From the NCBI GenBank assembly GCA_023255415.1, contig JALRIN010000007.1, positions 34,434 to 98,433 of the forward strand: a stretch of DNA of 64,000 bases, written 5' to 3'. Every line of letters starts with the position of its first letter. Position 1 is the first letter of the stretch. The stretch is from Cypionkella sp. (GTDB taxonomy: Bacteria > Pseudomonadota > Alphaproteobacteria > Rhodobacterales > Rhodobacteraceae). The translations under genes and the position numbers were made by a program. This document shows positions 1 through 9,523 of the stretch, in pieces. Under the pieces are notes generated by a model. It had not been told where the DNA came from, made no database searches, and was given only the letters and a program-made list of their open reading frames with translations.

Positions 1-487
1 CAACCTGAAAATAGGCGCCCCCCATCAGCACGATCTCTTGCACCCGTGCGATCACATCAGGGGCCTGCAAAAACGCTTGGGCGATATTGGTCAGCGGCCC
101 CAGCGGGCAGAGCGTCACCGTGCCCGCAGGCTCGCGGCGCAGGGTTTCAATGATAAAGTCAACGCCGTGCTGGTCTTGCAGCGCCATCACCGGCTCGGGC
201 AGGATCGGGCCATCAAGGCCGGTTTTGCCGTGCACATGCTCTGCGGTGACCAATTTACGCTGCAAGGGGCGATCACAACCGGCAAAAACCTTGGTCTGCG
301 GCTTGCCTGCCAACTCGCAGATCATCCGGGTGTTCTTTTGCGTCAGCGCCAGCGGCACATTGCCCGCCACCGCCACAATGCCCAGCACATCGACCTCGGC
401 CGGACTGGCAAGGGCGAGCAAAATCGCAAAGGCGTCGTCCTGACCGGGGTCGGTGTCGATGATGATTTTACGCGGATGGGGGGTCAT
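1..487 (-). CDS. Nucleoside hydrolase (IunH/Rih family), 3' part beyond window edge
   Basis: Purine/pyrimidine ribonucleoside hydrolase that splits the N-glycosidic bond to give free base and ribose in nucleoside salvage. The first 162 residues are present; the reading frame runs open off the left edge. The diagnostic metal-binding motif DTDPGQDDA lies at residues 11-19, and a second conserved block, CPLGPLTNIA, appears around residues 127-136. The start ATG at 487 has an AGGAG Shine-Dalgarno about 7 bases upstream. The C-terminal catalytic His region is outside the window, so substrate preference cannot be judged. The binding-protein gene upstream ends 78 bases before this start on the same strand; a shared transcript is possible but there is no functional link I recognise. 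Confidence 0.9.
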   Translation of the reverse strand, partial: MTPHPRKIIIDTDPGQDDAFAILLALASPAEVDVLGIVAVAGNVPLALTQKNTRMICELAGKPQTKVFAGCDRPLQRKLVTAEHVHGKTGLDGPILPEPVMALQDQHGVDFIIETLRREPAGTVTLCPLGPLTNIAQAFLQAPDVIARVQEIVLMGGAYFQV

Positions 488-565
488 GCTTTGCTCCTGC
501 TTTGGCATCAGGAAACGCGATTCCCGTGGCTTTGTCCATCCGATCAAAATCAAAACCTTTGGCGG

Positions 566-1573
566 TTAGTTATCGAAATCAACCTCTTCGGTCAGGCGCA
601 GCGCTGCGGGGCGGTTGGCGGCCACCTCGGCAAGCGCGATGTTATCAGGCGTAAAGTTGCCCCAGCTTTGCACCAGAGCCGAGCGCGCAACCCCGTCCTT
701 GACCGGAAATTCGTAGTTGGTCTCGGCATAGATCTGTTGTGCGGCATCAGAGGACAGCCATTCCATCAGCCGCAGGGCTGTGCCACGATGCGGGGCGGCC
801 TTGGTCATCGCCACACCCGAGATGTTCAGATGCGTGCCGCCCCCTTCAAAGGTTGGAAACAAGATCTGCACCGCATTTGCCCATTCCGCCTGTGCAGGGT
901 CGGCCAGCATTTCACCCATGTAATAGGTATTGCCGATGGCAATGTCGCATTCGCCCGCCCAGATTGCCTTGACCTGATCGCGGTCGCCGCCGGTGGGTTT
1001 GCGCGCCAGATTGGCTTTCACACCTTCCAGCCAAGCCTTGGTATAGCCCGCGTCGTGATGCGCCAGAACTGCGGCAGTCAGGGCAAGGTTGTAATCATTG
1101 GTGCCCGAGCGCATGCACAGCCGGCCCTGCCATTTCGGATCGGCCAGATCCTCATAGCTGGTGATCTCGGCAGGATTTACCCGGTCTTTGCTGGCATAGA
1201 CAATCCGCGCACGGCTGGTCAGGCCAAACCACTGGCCTTGCGGGTCGCGAAACGCGGCCGGAATGTTTTGGTCAAGCGTGGCCGAGTTGACCGCTTGCGT
1301 TACCCCTGCGCCCACCACATCGATCAGCCGCGCCACATCCACCGTCAGGATCAGATCGGCGGGCGAGCGGTCGCCTTCGGCGGTCAGACGCTCGGCCATG
1401 CCCTTATCGACAAAGGCCACATTCACCGCGATGCCGGTTTCGGCGGTAAAGGCATCCAGCAGCGGTTGGATCAATTCAGGCTGGCGGTGGGAATAGATAT
1501 TCACCTCTTCGGCGCAGGCGGGCAGGGCAAAGCCCGCAAGGGCAAGCGCGAAAAGCGGACGCTGAAAGCTCAT
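566..1573 (-). CDS. Iron(III) ABC transporter substrate-binding protein, FutA/FbpA type
   Basis: Periplasmic binding protein for ferric iron uptake. 335 aa with a cleavable signal peptide ending in an ACA|EE-like site near residue 21, followed by the family opening VNIYSHRQPELIQPLL. A paired tyrosine in GNTYYMGEM (about residues 222-230) corresponds to the iron-coordinating Tyr pair of FutA/FbpA proteins. No permease or ATPase gene lies beside it on either side, so its transporter partners must be encoded elsewhere or it is an orphan. The upstream neighbour on the same strand is mazG, 79 bases away, with a short GC hairpin but no clear U-tract between them. Confidence 0.88.
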   Translation of the reverse strand: MSFQRPLFALALAGFALPACAEEVNIYSHRQPELIQPLLDAFTAETGIAVNVAFVDKGMAERLTAEGDRSPADLILTVDVARLIDVVGAGVTQAVNSATLDQNIPAAFRDPQGQWFGLTSRARIVYASKDRVNPAEITSYEDLADPKWQGRLCMRSGTNDYNLALTAAVLAHHDAGYTKAWLEGVKANLARKPTGGDRDQVKAIWAGECDIAIGNTYYMGEMLADPAQAEWANAVQILFPTFEGGGTHLNISGVAMTKAAPHRGTALRLMEWLSSDAAQQIYAETNYEFPVKDGVARSALVQSWGNFTPDNIALAEVAANRPAALRLTEEVDFDN

Positions 1574-1652
1574 TTGTTGAGTCCTTTGGTCAGGTTATGG
1601 CGCTGTTAGACCCGCTTGCGGCGGGCCTGTCAATACCTGACTAAAATACTTT

Positions 1653-2492
1653 TTAAGCTTTGCCCGCCTTTGCCGCCTTTTCTTCGGCCTTGGCGCGGTT
1701 CCAAAGCGCGTCCATCTCGGCCAGATCGCTTTGCGACGGGCTGCGACCAGCTTCGGCCAGAAAATCCTCGATCCGGCCAAAGCGGCGGCTGAATTTGGCA
1801 TTTGTCGCCCGCAGCGCCGCTTCGGGGTCGATCTGCAGATGTCGCGCCAGATTGGCCATCACAAACAGCAGATCGCCAAATTCTTCCTCGACCTCGGCTT
1901 GGGTCAGGCTGTCGCGCGCCTCGACCAATTCGGCGACCTCTTCGGTCAGCTTGGCCAGAACTTCATCGGTGCTGGGCCAGTCAAAGCCCACCCGGGCCGC
2001 GCGCTTTTGCAGCTTGACCGCGCGGGTCAGCGCAGGCAGGCCAAGTGCGACACCGTCGAGCACCCGCGCCGCACCGCGTTCAGCTGCTTTGATCTGTTCC
2101 CAATCGCGGGTCTGCTGTTCGGCGGATTTATCGCGCGAGGCGTCGCCAAAGACATGCGGATGCCGCGCCACCATTTTGTCGCAAATCGCCCGAACCACAT
2201 CGTCAAAGCCAAACAGCCCTGCGTCTTGTGCCATCTGGGCGTGAAACACTGCTTGAAACAGCAGATCGCCCAATTCCGCAGGCAGCTCGTCATAGGCCTT
2301 GCGCGCAATCGCATCGGCGACTTCATGCGCCTCTTCCAGCGTATAGGGCGCTATGCTGTCAAAGGTTTGCTCAATATCCCAAGGGCAGCCAGTGGCAGGG
2401 TCGCGCAACCGCCGCATGATCTCCAGCAGCCGGGGCATGCCGCCATCGGGATTCTGGATCAACGCATCAGAAGCGGCTTTCGAAAAGGGCAT
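1653..2492 (-). CDS. mazG: Nucleoside triphosphate pyrophosphohydrolase MazG
   Basis: Cytoplasmic hydrolase that converts (d)NTPs to monophosphates plus pyrophosphate, a house-cleaning enzyme. 279 aa, the usual two-domain MazG length. Both MazG repeats keep the acidic Mg-binding pattern: EEAHEVADAI with GDLLFQAVFHA in the first, and EEVAELVEA with EEFGDLLFVMANLARH in the second. The opening CPWD in 'GCPWDIEQTFDSI' is typical. I chose ATG at 2492 because AAAGGA sits about 6 bases upstream; a longer TTG-started frame to 2507 would bury that site. Divergent from the amidohydrolase gene with 54 bases between starts. Confidence 0.93.
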   Translation of the reverse strand: MPFSKAASDALIQNPDGGMPRLLEIMRRLRDPATGCPWDIEQTFDSIAPYTLEEAHEVADAIARKAYDELPAELGDLLFQAVFHAQMAQDAGLFGFDDVVRAICDKMVARHPHVFGDASRDKSAEQQTRDWEQIKAAERGAARVLDGVALGLPALTRAVKLQKRAARVGFDWPSTDEVLAKLTEEVAELVEARDSLTQAEVEEEFGDLLFVMANLARHLQIDPEAALRATNAKFSRRFGRIEDFLAEAGRSPSQSDLAEMDALWNRAKAEEKAAKAGKA

Positions 2493-2546
2493 TGCTGATC
2501 CTTTCAAGATAAGATTTGATCAAAGAGCAGTTAACAGGAGACCCCT

Positions 2547-3710
2547 ATGCCCGTCCTTAATCGTATCGCCTCTTATGCCGAGGAAATGAAGGGCTGGCGG
2601 CAGTATTTGCACGCGCATCCAGAGCTTTCCTTCGATTGTCACCAGACCGCCGCCTATATCGCGGATCGTCTGCGCGAGATTGGCGTGGATGAGATCCACA
2701 CCGGCATCGCGCAAAGCGGCATTGTGGCGATCATCAACGGCCAGGGTGAGGGGCCAACCATTGGCCTGCGCGCCGATATGGACGCGCTGCCGATGCAGGA
2801 AATCACCGGGGTTGACTATGCTTCGACGGTGGCGGGCAAGATGCATGCTTGCGGCCATGATGGCCATGTCACCATGCTGCTTGGGGCCGCGAAATATCTG
2901 GCCGAGACGCGGCGCTTTGCGGGGCGGGTGGCGCTGATCTTTCAGCCCGCCGAAGAAGATGGCGCCGGCGGCATGGTCATGGTGCAAGAGGGCATGATGG
3001 ACCGCTTTGCGATTGCCAGCGTTTACGGCATTCACAATGCGCCCAATATTCCGCTGGGGCATTTTCTGACCACGCCCGGGGCGCTGATGGCCTCGGTTGA
3101 CACCGCGACTGTGCGGCTGGTGGGCAAGGGCGGGCATGGCGCCAATCCGCATGAATGTATTGACCCCGTGGTGGCCTTGGTGGGCATGGTTGCCGCGGTG
3201 CAGACCATCATCCCGCGCAATGTCTTTGCGATGGATGAAGCCGTGATCTCGGTCACCATGGTGCATGCGGGCACGGCCTCGAACGTCATTCCAGAAGAAG
3301 CGATGTTTTGCGCCACCATTCGCTGCTTTAAACCCGAGGTGCGCGCCCTGTTGAAACGCCGCATCTACGAGATCGTGGAAGGCCATGCGCTGGCCTATAA
3401 TGTGCAGGCGCAGATCGACTATGACTGGGGCTATCCGGCCACGATCAACCACCCGGCCAATGCGGCCTTTGCCGCCCGTGTGGCGACCGAGATTTCGGGG
3501 CCCGATGCCGTGAACGCCAATGCAGGGCGCGAAATGGGCTCCGAGGATTTCTCTTATATGCTCGAGGCGCGGGCGGGGGCCTATCTGTTTATGGGCATCG
3601 GCCCGAATGCAGGGCTGCACCACCCCGCCTATAACTTTAACGACGAGGCCGCCCCGATTGGCGCGTCTTTCTTTGCGCGTTTGGTGGAACAGGCGCAGCC
3701 GCTGGCTTAA
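2547..3710 (+). CDS. M20-family amidohydrolase (hippurate hydrolase/N-acyl amino acid deacylase type)
   Basis: Metal-dependent amidohydrolase that removes N-acyl groups from amino acids or related amides. 387 aa, standard for the HipO/AbgA branch of peptidase family M20D. The metal motif MHACGHDGH at residues 99-107 includes the bridging Cys102 and His104; QPAEEDGAGG follows with the catalytic Glu region, and a late H-P-A-Y-N-F-N-D-E motif is present. ATG at 2547 has an AACAGGAGA ribosome site. It is followed after 67 bases by an aminotransferase and then an agmatinase-type gene, suggesting a small catabolic operon for an amine or guanidino compound; the true substrate cannot be read from sequence. 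Confidence 0.9.
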   Translation: MPVLNRIASYAEEMKGWRQYLHAHPELSFDCHQTAAYIADRLREIGVDEIHTGIAQSGIVAIINGQGEGPTIGLRADMDALPMQEITGVDYASTVAGKMHACGHDGHVTMLLGAAKYLAETRRFAGRVALIFQPAEEDGAGGMVMVQEGMMDRFAIASVYGIHNAPNIPLGHFLTTPGALMASVDTATVRLVGKGGHGANPHECIDPVVALVGMVAAVQTIIPRNVFAMDEAVISVTMVHAGTASNVIPEEAMFCATIRCFKPEVRALLKRRIYEIVEGHALAYNVQAQIDYDWGYPATINHPANAAFAARVATEISGPDAVNANAGREMGSEDFSYMLEARAGAYLFMGIGPNAGLHHPAYNFNDEAAPIGASFFARLVEQAQPLA

Positions 3711-3777
3711 TTTGATCAAAACTCTGGCGTTTTCGGTTTGAATGGCTATCCTTTGGCAAAATTCAAGGGAGTATGCC

Positions 3778-5175
3778 ATGCAGACCGCCACCGCCGGTGC
3801 CAACCAATCCGCCTTCGAGCTTGACCGCGCGCATGTGCTGCACCCTTGGGCAAACTTTGGCCCTTTCGAGAAGACCGGCTCTTTGGTGATCACCCGCGGG
3901 CAGGGCGCGCAGCTTTGGGATGCCGAGGGACGGCAGTATTTTGACGCCGTGGGCGGGATGTGGTGTACCAATATCGGGCTTGGGCGGCGCGAAATGGCCG
4001 ATGCGATTGCCGAACAGGCCGAGCGTTTGGCTTTTTCCAACACCTTTGTCGATATGACCAACGATCCTTCGGCGCGGCTTGCGGGCAGGCTGGCAGAGTT
4101 GGCGCCGGGCGATCTGAACCGGGTGCATTTCACCACTGGCGGCTCGACGGCGGTGGATACTGCGGTGCGGGTGGTGTCTTATTATCAGCACGCGCGCGGC
4201 TATCCCCACAAAACCGACATCGTTGCGCGCGAGCAATCCTACCACGGCTCGACCTATCTGACGCAATCGGTGGGCAAGCGCGACGGCGACCGCATCGAAG
4301 AGTTTCGCTATAAAACCGAAGGCATCCACCATCTGCGCTGCCCCAACCCCTATCGCCGTCCCGAAGGCATGACCGAAGCGCAGTTCTGCGACGATCTTGT
4401 GGCAGAATTCGAGGCGCTGATTGCGCGTGTGGGGGCTGACCGCATCGGCGGTTTTATTGCCGAACCGATCCAAGCCTCTGGCGGCATTATCATTCCGCCC
4501 GAAGGCTATCTGTTTCGCATCTGGAAAATCTGCCAACAGCACGAGATTTTGTTCATCGCCGACGAGGTTGTCACCGCCTTTGGCCGACTTGGCCATTGGT
4601 TTGCCAGCCTTGCCGAATTTGGCGTGCAGCCTGATATGATCACCTCGGCCAAGGGGCTGACCTCGGGCTATCTGCCTTTGGGTGCGCTGATTTTATCGGA
4701 TCGGATTTGGGCGGTGATGGCCGAAGGCGGGCAGCGCTGGTTTACCACGGGGCTGACCTATTCGGGCCATCCGGTGTCTTGCGCCGCCGGCTTGAAGAAC
4801 ATCGAGATCATGGAGCGCGAGGGGCTTTTGGCCAATGCTACCAAGGTTGGCAGCTATTTCCAAAGCCGGATGAAGGCGCTGGAAGATCTGCCGCTGATCG
4901 GTAATGTGCGTGGTCGCGGGCTGATGCTCTGTGTCGAAAGCGTCTCGGACAAGCGTACCAAAGTGCCGTTGCCCGAGGGGGTTAACGAATCCAAGCGCAT
5001 TTCGGATGTCGCAGAAAGCATGGGGCTGATCGTGCGGCCGATGGGGCATCTGAACGTGATGTCGCCGCCCTTGATCATCAGCGAAAGCGATGTCGATTTC
5101 ATTGCCGAAACCCTGTCTGCCGCCATCACCCAAGTGACCGATGATCTTGTGCGCGAGGGCCTGCGGCTTGGCTAA
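3778..5175 (+). CDS. Class III (omega) aminotransferase, PLP-dependent
   Basis: Transfers an omega-amino group, probably from a diamine or beta-amino acid to pyruvate. 465 aa from the chosen ATG at 3778, which has AAGGGAG about 6 bases upstream; an in-frame ATG 12 codons earlier lacks a ribosome site. Family marks visible: the N-terminal HPWANFG and AEGRQYFDAVGGMWCTNIG block, the phosphate-binding GGSTAVDTAVR, the aspartate in FIADEVVTAFGR, and the PLP-binding lysine in TSAKGLTSGYLPLGA. Similar to putrescine/beta-alanine/taurine-pyruvate aminotransferases. Position between an amidohydrolase and an agmatinase suggests polyamine or guanidino-acid breakdown; substrate is inferred only. Confidence 0.88.
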   Translation: MQTATAGANQSAFELDRAHVLHPWANFGPFEKTGSLVITRGQGAQLWDAEGRQYFDAVGGMWCTNIGLGRREMADAIAEQAERLAFSNTFVDMTNDPSARLAGRLAELAPGDLNRVHFTTGGSTAVDTAVRVVSYYQHARGYPHKTDIVAREQSYHGSTYLTQSVGKRDGDRIEEFRYKTEGIHHLRCPNPYRRPEGMTEAQFCDDLVAEFEALIARVGADRIGGFIAEPIQASGGIIIPPEGYLFRIWKICQQHEILFIADEVVTAFGRLGHWFASLAEFGVQPDMITSAKGLTSGYLPLGALILSDRIWAVMAEGGQRWFTTGLTYSGHPVSCAAGLKNIEIMEREGLLANATKVGSYFQSRMKALEDLPLIGNVRGRGLMLCVESVSDKRTKVPLPEGVNESKRISDVAESMGLIVRPMGHLNVMSPPLIISESDVDFIAETLSAAITQVTDDLVREGLRLG

Positions 5176-5225
5176 GACTTGACAAAGCCGGGCGGCAAAA
5201 GGATCGTGCCGCCACCGGATCTGCT

Positions 5226-5265
5226 GCGTCTCCGGCCCGTTTGCGGATAAGGACGACGCTTTTTT
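5226..5265 (+). terminator. Hairpin plus T6 immediately upstream of the agmatinase gene
   Basis: GCGTCTCC pairs with GGACGACGC (one bulged C) around a 17-base loop, and is followed directly by six T residues at 5260-5265, only 15 bases before the agmatinase ATG. A second hairpin lies just upstream (GGCGGCA at 5191-5197 with TGCCGCC at 5207-5213). The pair could be the terminator of the aminotransferase transcript or a leader attenuator for the next gene. Confidence 0.45.
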
Positions 5266-5280
5266 ACATCCGAGAGCATC

Positions 5281-6246
5281 ATGGCCTTAGAAGACGCAAA
5301 GACCGAAATCGACACCGCCTTTACGCGCAAATCGCAACGCGGTCTTGCCTTTGAGAACGCCTTTTCGGGGGCGACCTCTTTCTTGCGGCGTAGCTATACC
5401 AAGGATCTGACCGGGGTTGATCTGGCGATCACCGGGGTGGCCTTTGACCAGGCCGTGACCCACAGGACCGGCACCCGCTTTGGCCCACGTGCGATCCGCG
5501 AGGCCAGCGCCTTGCAACCCTTTGATCCGCCTTACGGCTGGCCAACCAATCCGCTGGAAGAGATGAACATCATCGACTACGGCGATTGCGCCTTTGATTA
5601 CGCTCATACCCCCAGCTTTCCGGGGCTTTTGACCGCGCATATTCGCGGCATTCTGGCCGCGGGCGCGGGCACGGTGACATTGGGCGGCGATCATTTCATT
5701 ACCCTGCCGATCCTGCGCGCCTATGCCGAGAAATTCGGCCCGATGTCGGTGATCCATTTCGATGCGCATTCCGACCTGTGGCAAGATGATGATATGGAGC
5801 GCATCGACCACGGAACGTTTTTCTACAAGGCGGTCAAGACAGGGATTATTGACCCGAAAACCAGCGTGCAGATCGGCATTCGCACCCATTGCGACGATTA
5901 TCTGGGGGTGGAATTCATCGACGCGCGCACAGTGCATGAAAAGGGTGTGGCCTATGCGGTGGCGCGGGCCAAGGCGATTGTCGGGCAGAACCCGACCTAT
6001 GTGACCTTTGACATCGACTGTCTTGACCCTTCCGCCGCGCCAGGCACCGGCACGCCGGTTTGGGGGGGCTTGCACAGCTGGCAGGCAGCGGCTGCGCTGC
6101 GCGATCTGGCGGACATCAATATGGTTGGCGGCGATATTGTCGAAGTCTCGCCGGCCTATGACACCAGCGGCGCGACTGCGATTGCGGGGGCACATGTGGC
6201 GCATGAGCTGATCTGTCTTTATCACTGGGCCAAGACACAAAGATGA
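5281..6246 (+). CDS. speB: Agmatinase-family ureohydrolase
   Basis: Mn-dependent hydrolase that releases urea from a guanidino substrate, classically agmatine to putrescine. 321 aa. All metal ligands of the arginase/agmatinase fold are visible: GGDH (His138), FDAHSDL (Asp161, His163, Asp165) and DIDCLDP around residues 244-250. Substrate class within the family (agmatine, guanidinobutyrate, guanidinopropionate) cannot be fixed by motif alone. The gene ends in an ATGA overlap with the DUF1499 gene. The leader carries two hairpins, the second with a T6 tract. Urea produced here is interesting because the urea ABC transporter genes in this window are decayed. Confidence 0.87.
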   Translation: MALEDAKTEIDTAFTRKSQRGLAFENAFSGATSFLRRSYTKDLTGVDLAITGVAFDQAVTHRTGTRFGPRAIREASALQPFDPPYGWPTNPLEEMNIIDYGDCAFDYAHTPSFPGLLTAHIRGILAAGAGTVTLGGDHFITLPILRAYAEKFGPMSVIHFDAHSDLWQDDDMERIDHGTFFYKAVKTGIIDPKTSVQIGIRTHCDDYLGVEFIDARTVHEKGVAYAVARAKAIVGQNPTYVTFDIDCLDPSAAPGTGTPVWGGLHSWQAAAALRDLADINMVGGDIVEVSPAYDTSGATAIAGAHVAHELICLYHWAKTQR

Positions 6247-6674
6247 GCAAATTCATGTGGATGCTGGGCGTTGTAGCAGTATTGGCTCTGGGTCTTATGG
6301 CCTATGTGCGCCTTGCCCCGACCAAGCCTGCAGACTGGCATCTTGATCTAACGGCGCGGCCGCCGGCAATGGCAGCCCTAAGCCCCGATCGGGTGACGGT
6401 GCTGACGGGCGGCGCCTATTGTGACCTGCTCCACGGATCTTTGGCGCGTTTGGACGCAATTGCCATGGCCACCCCGCGCACCCGCAGGTTGGCGGGATCA
6501 TTGGCCGAGGGGCGGATCACCTGGGAGACCCGCAGCCTGTTCTGGGGCTTTCCCGATTACACCACCGCACAGGTGCAGGGCGAGGGTCTGGTGATCTTTG
6601 CCCGATTGCGCTTTGGCAGCTCTGATCTGGGCGTCAATGCCAGACGCCTGCGCCAATGGATTGCGCAGCTTTAG
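6243..6674 (+). CDS. DUF1499 family protein, membrane-anchored
   Basis: 143 aa protein of unknown function with one N-terminal membrane segment (about residues 4-21). The C-terminal half carries features I associate with DUF1499: WETRSLFWGFPDYTTAQ and RLRFGSSDLGVNARRLRQW. Its ATG overlaps the stop of the agmatinase gene (ATGA), so the two are translationally coupled. No function is known for the family; the coupling may simply reflect compact gene order. Confidence 0.8.
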   Translation: MSKFMWMLGVVAVLALGLMAYVRLAPTKPADWHLDLTARPPAMAALSPDRVTVLTGGAYCDLLHGSLARLDAIAMATPRTRRLAGSLAEGRITWETRSLFWGFPDYTTAQVQGEGLVIFARLRFGSSDLGVNARRLRQWIAQL

Positions 6675-6799
6675 GTCTTGGGCGGATTTTTGCCACGAAA
6701 TATTTCACTCTGTTGCTTTGAGTAACGTAACAGGGAATACCACCCCGATGTGAAGCGGCCAAAGCGGTGTTTGGTCGGCGGCGACAATTAGGGTGGTTC

Positions 6800-7366
6800 A
6801 TGGTCCAAGGCATTTTCAAATTCAAAGCTGCCCTGCGGCTTTCTATCGTTTTGGGCTGCGCCTTGCTGGTTTCTGGCTGTGCTGCGCCAAGGCAGATGAA
6901 TATGTTCGACACCGCACTCACTTCTAGCCAACCGCAAACCCCGCAACTGTCCAAAGCGATCCGCAATGCCAAAGCGGTCAAAGCGCAGGGCAAACGGCTG
7001 TGGTGCGTGCCCTTTGCGCGCGATGCAAGCGGCGTTGATATTCGCGGCAATGCGGGCACTTGGTGGCGGCAGGCGCATAACACCTATGCGCGCGGTCACG
7101 ATCCGCTGGTGGGGTCGGTCATCGCGTTTAAAGCCACGCGCAAGCTGCCGATGGGCCATGTTGCCGTTGTCTCGCAGGTGCTGTCTGACCGCGAGATTTT
7201 GGTTGATCACGCCAATTGGAGCCGCAGCAAAATATCGCTGGGCATGAAGGTGATCGATGTATCCGCCAAGGGCGATTGGTCGGCGGTGCGGGTGGCCAGC
7301 AATGGCGAAGATCTGGGCCGTGTCTATCCGGTTGACGGCTTTATCTGGTCCAGCCACCTGCAGTGA
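6800..7366 (+). CDS. CHAP-domain lipoprotein, putative peptidoglycan amidase
   Basis: 188 aa. The N terminus has a lipoprotein signal ending in the lipobox VSGC (Cys27). The rest matches a CHAP/NlpC-like amidase: the nucleophile Cys69 in LWCVPFAR, His120 in MGHVAVVSQ, and VDHANW around residues 135-140 supplying the third polar residue. Expected location is the periplasmic face of the inner or outer membrane, where it would cut peptide cross-links or stems of the cell wall. I prefer ATG at 6800 over the GTG at 6767 because the signal peptide then begins normally. Stands alone between the DUF1499 gene and prfA. Confidence 0.82.
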   Translation: MVQGIFKFKAALRLSIVLGCALLVSGCAAPRQMNMFDTALTSSQPQTPQLSKAIRNAKAVKAQGKRLWCVPFARDASGVDIRGNAGTWWRQAHNTYARGHDPLVGSVIAFKATRKLPMGHVAVVSQVLSDREILVDHANWSRSKISLGMKVIDVSAKGDWSAVRVASNGEDLGRVYPVDGFIWSSHLQ

Positions 7367-7420
7367 GGCCATCGCTTCAGAGGCCTTGACCCGAGGCACG
7401 GATTTCTTCAAACCGACGCC

Positions 7421-8472
<1,052 letters not shown>

Positions 8473-8476
<4 letters not shown>

Positions 8477-9306
8477 CCGCGGCGCAGGCTTTGCGCGCGG
8501 CGGTTGTGCAGCTGACAGCGGCGGGCATCGCAGGGGCTGCACGTGATGCAAAGCTGTTGTTGGCCCATGCGATGCAAATCGCCCCTGACCGTGTAACGCT
8601 GCATCTGCCCGATGCTATGACGCCGGATGCCTTGGCGCGGCTAGAGCTTGCGCTTAACGCGCGTGCAGCCCATCAGCCGATTGCGCAAATCACCGGCCAG
8701 CGGCTGTTTTGGGGCCGCAGCTTTGCGGTCAGCCGCGACACGCTGGACCCACGCCCCGAAACCGAGCTTTTGGTGCAAACGGCATTGGCGCAGCCGTTTG
8801 AAACGGTCTTGGATCTGGGCACAGGAACGGGCTGTATCTTATTGTCTTTGCTGGCAGATCGTCCAGAAGCGCGCGGCGTGGGCTGTGATGTTTCAGAGGC
8901 TGCTTTGGCCGTGGCCGCGCGCAATGCCCAAAGCCTTGGTGTGCAGGACCGCGCGGTGTTTGTGCTGTCGGATTGGTTTTCTGCGCTGCAGGGCCAGTTT
9001 GATCTGATCGTGTCGAACCCGCCCTATATTGCTGCGGCCGAGATGGCAGATCTGTCCTGCGATGTGCGCGACTGGGAGCCGCATCTGGCCCTGACCCCCG
9101 GCGGCGATGGCTTGCAGCCCTACCGCAGTATCGCGGCAAAAGCCGGGCCGCATCTGCGCGTATGCGGGCGGCTGATGGTGGAAATCGGCCCGACCCAAGC
9201 CGCAGCTGTTGCGGGTTTTTTCAGCCAGCACGGCTTTGATCAGGTCGCGGTTTTGCAAGATCTGGATGGCCGCGACCGCGTGGTCTCTGCGATAAAACCG
9301 CAATAA
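8473..9306 (+). CDS. prmC: Release factor glutamine methyltransferase PrmC/HemK
   Basis: SAM-dependent enzyme that N5-methylates the glutamine of the GGQ motif in release factors. 277 aa. SAM-binding motif I reads DLGTGTGCILLSLL, and the catalytic NPPY motif is at residues 182-185 (SNPPYIAAAEM). The N-terminal helical release-factor-binding domain is present (residues 1-80). Start codon overlaps the stop of prfA. Confidence 0.95.
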
Positions 9307-9523
9307 TTGGCGGTTTTTCCTGGCTTTTGCGCGGTGCGATTGGGTTTTAAGAAGTTTTTCCTTGTCAGCCGTGCTGCCATATGATTAGTCGTCCACACGC
9401 GGCAGCCGCGCCATCCGGCGCTGAACCGCGCAACCCCGGTCATTACCGCTTGTGCCCTTTGGGCCCACGATCTTGCAAGGATCAGGCGTAAGCAAAACCG
9501 GATAATCTGGATCAAAGGACAAG

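Noticed and set aside
38..1609. 523-aa plus-strand open frame across the binding-protein gene
   Set aside because: It is the antisense of the nucleoside hydrolase and FutA-type genes, which have motifs, signal peptide and ribosome sites; the plus frame has no family-like content.
5176..5280. Guanidine (ykkC) riboswitch before the agmatinase gene
   Set aside because: Short pieces resemble the consensus (CCGAGAG, ACAAAGCC) but occur in the wrong order and the core fold is absent; kept only as an uncharacterised hairpin leader.
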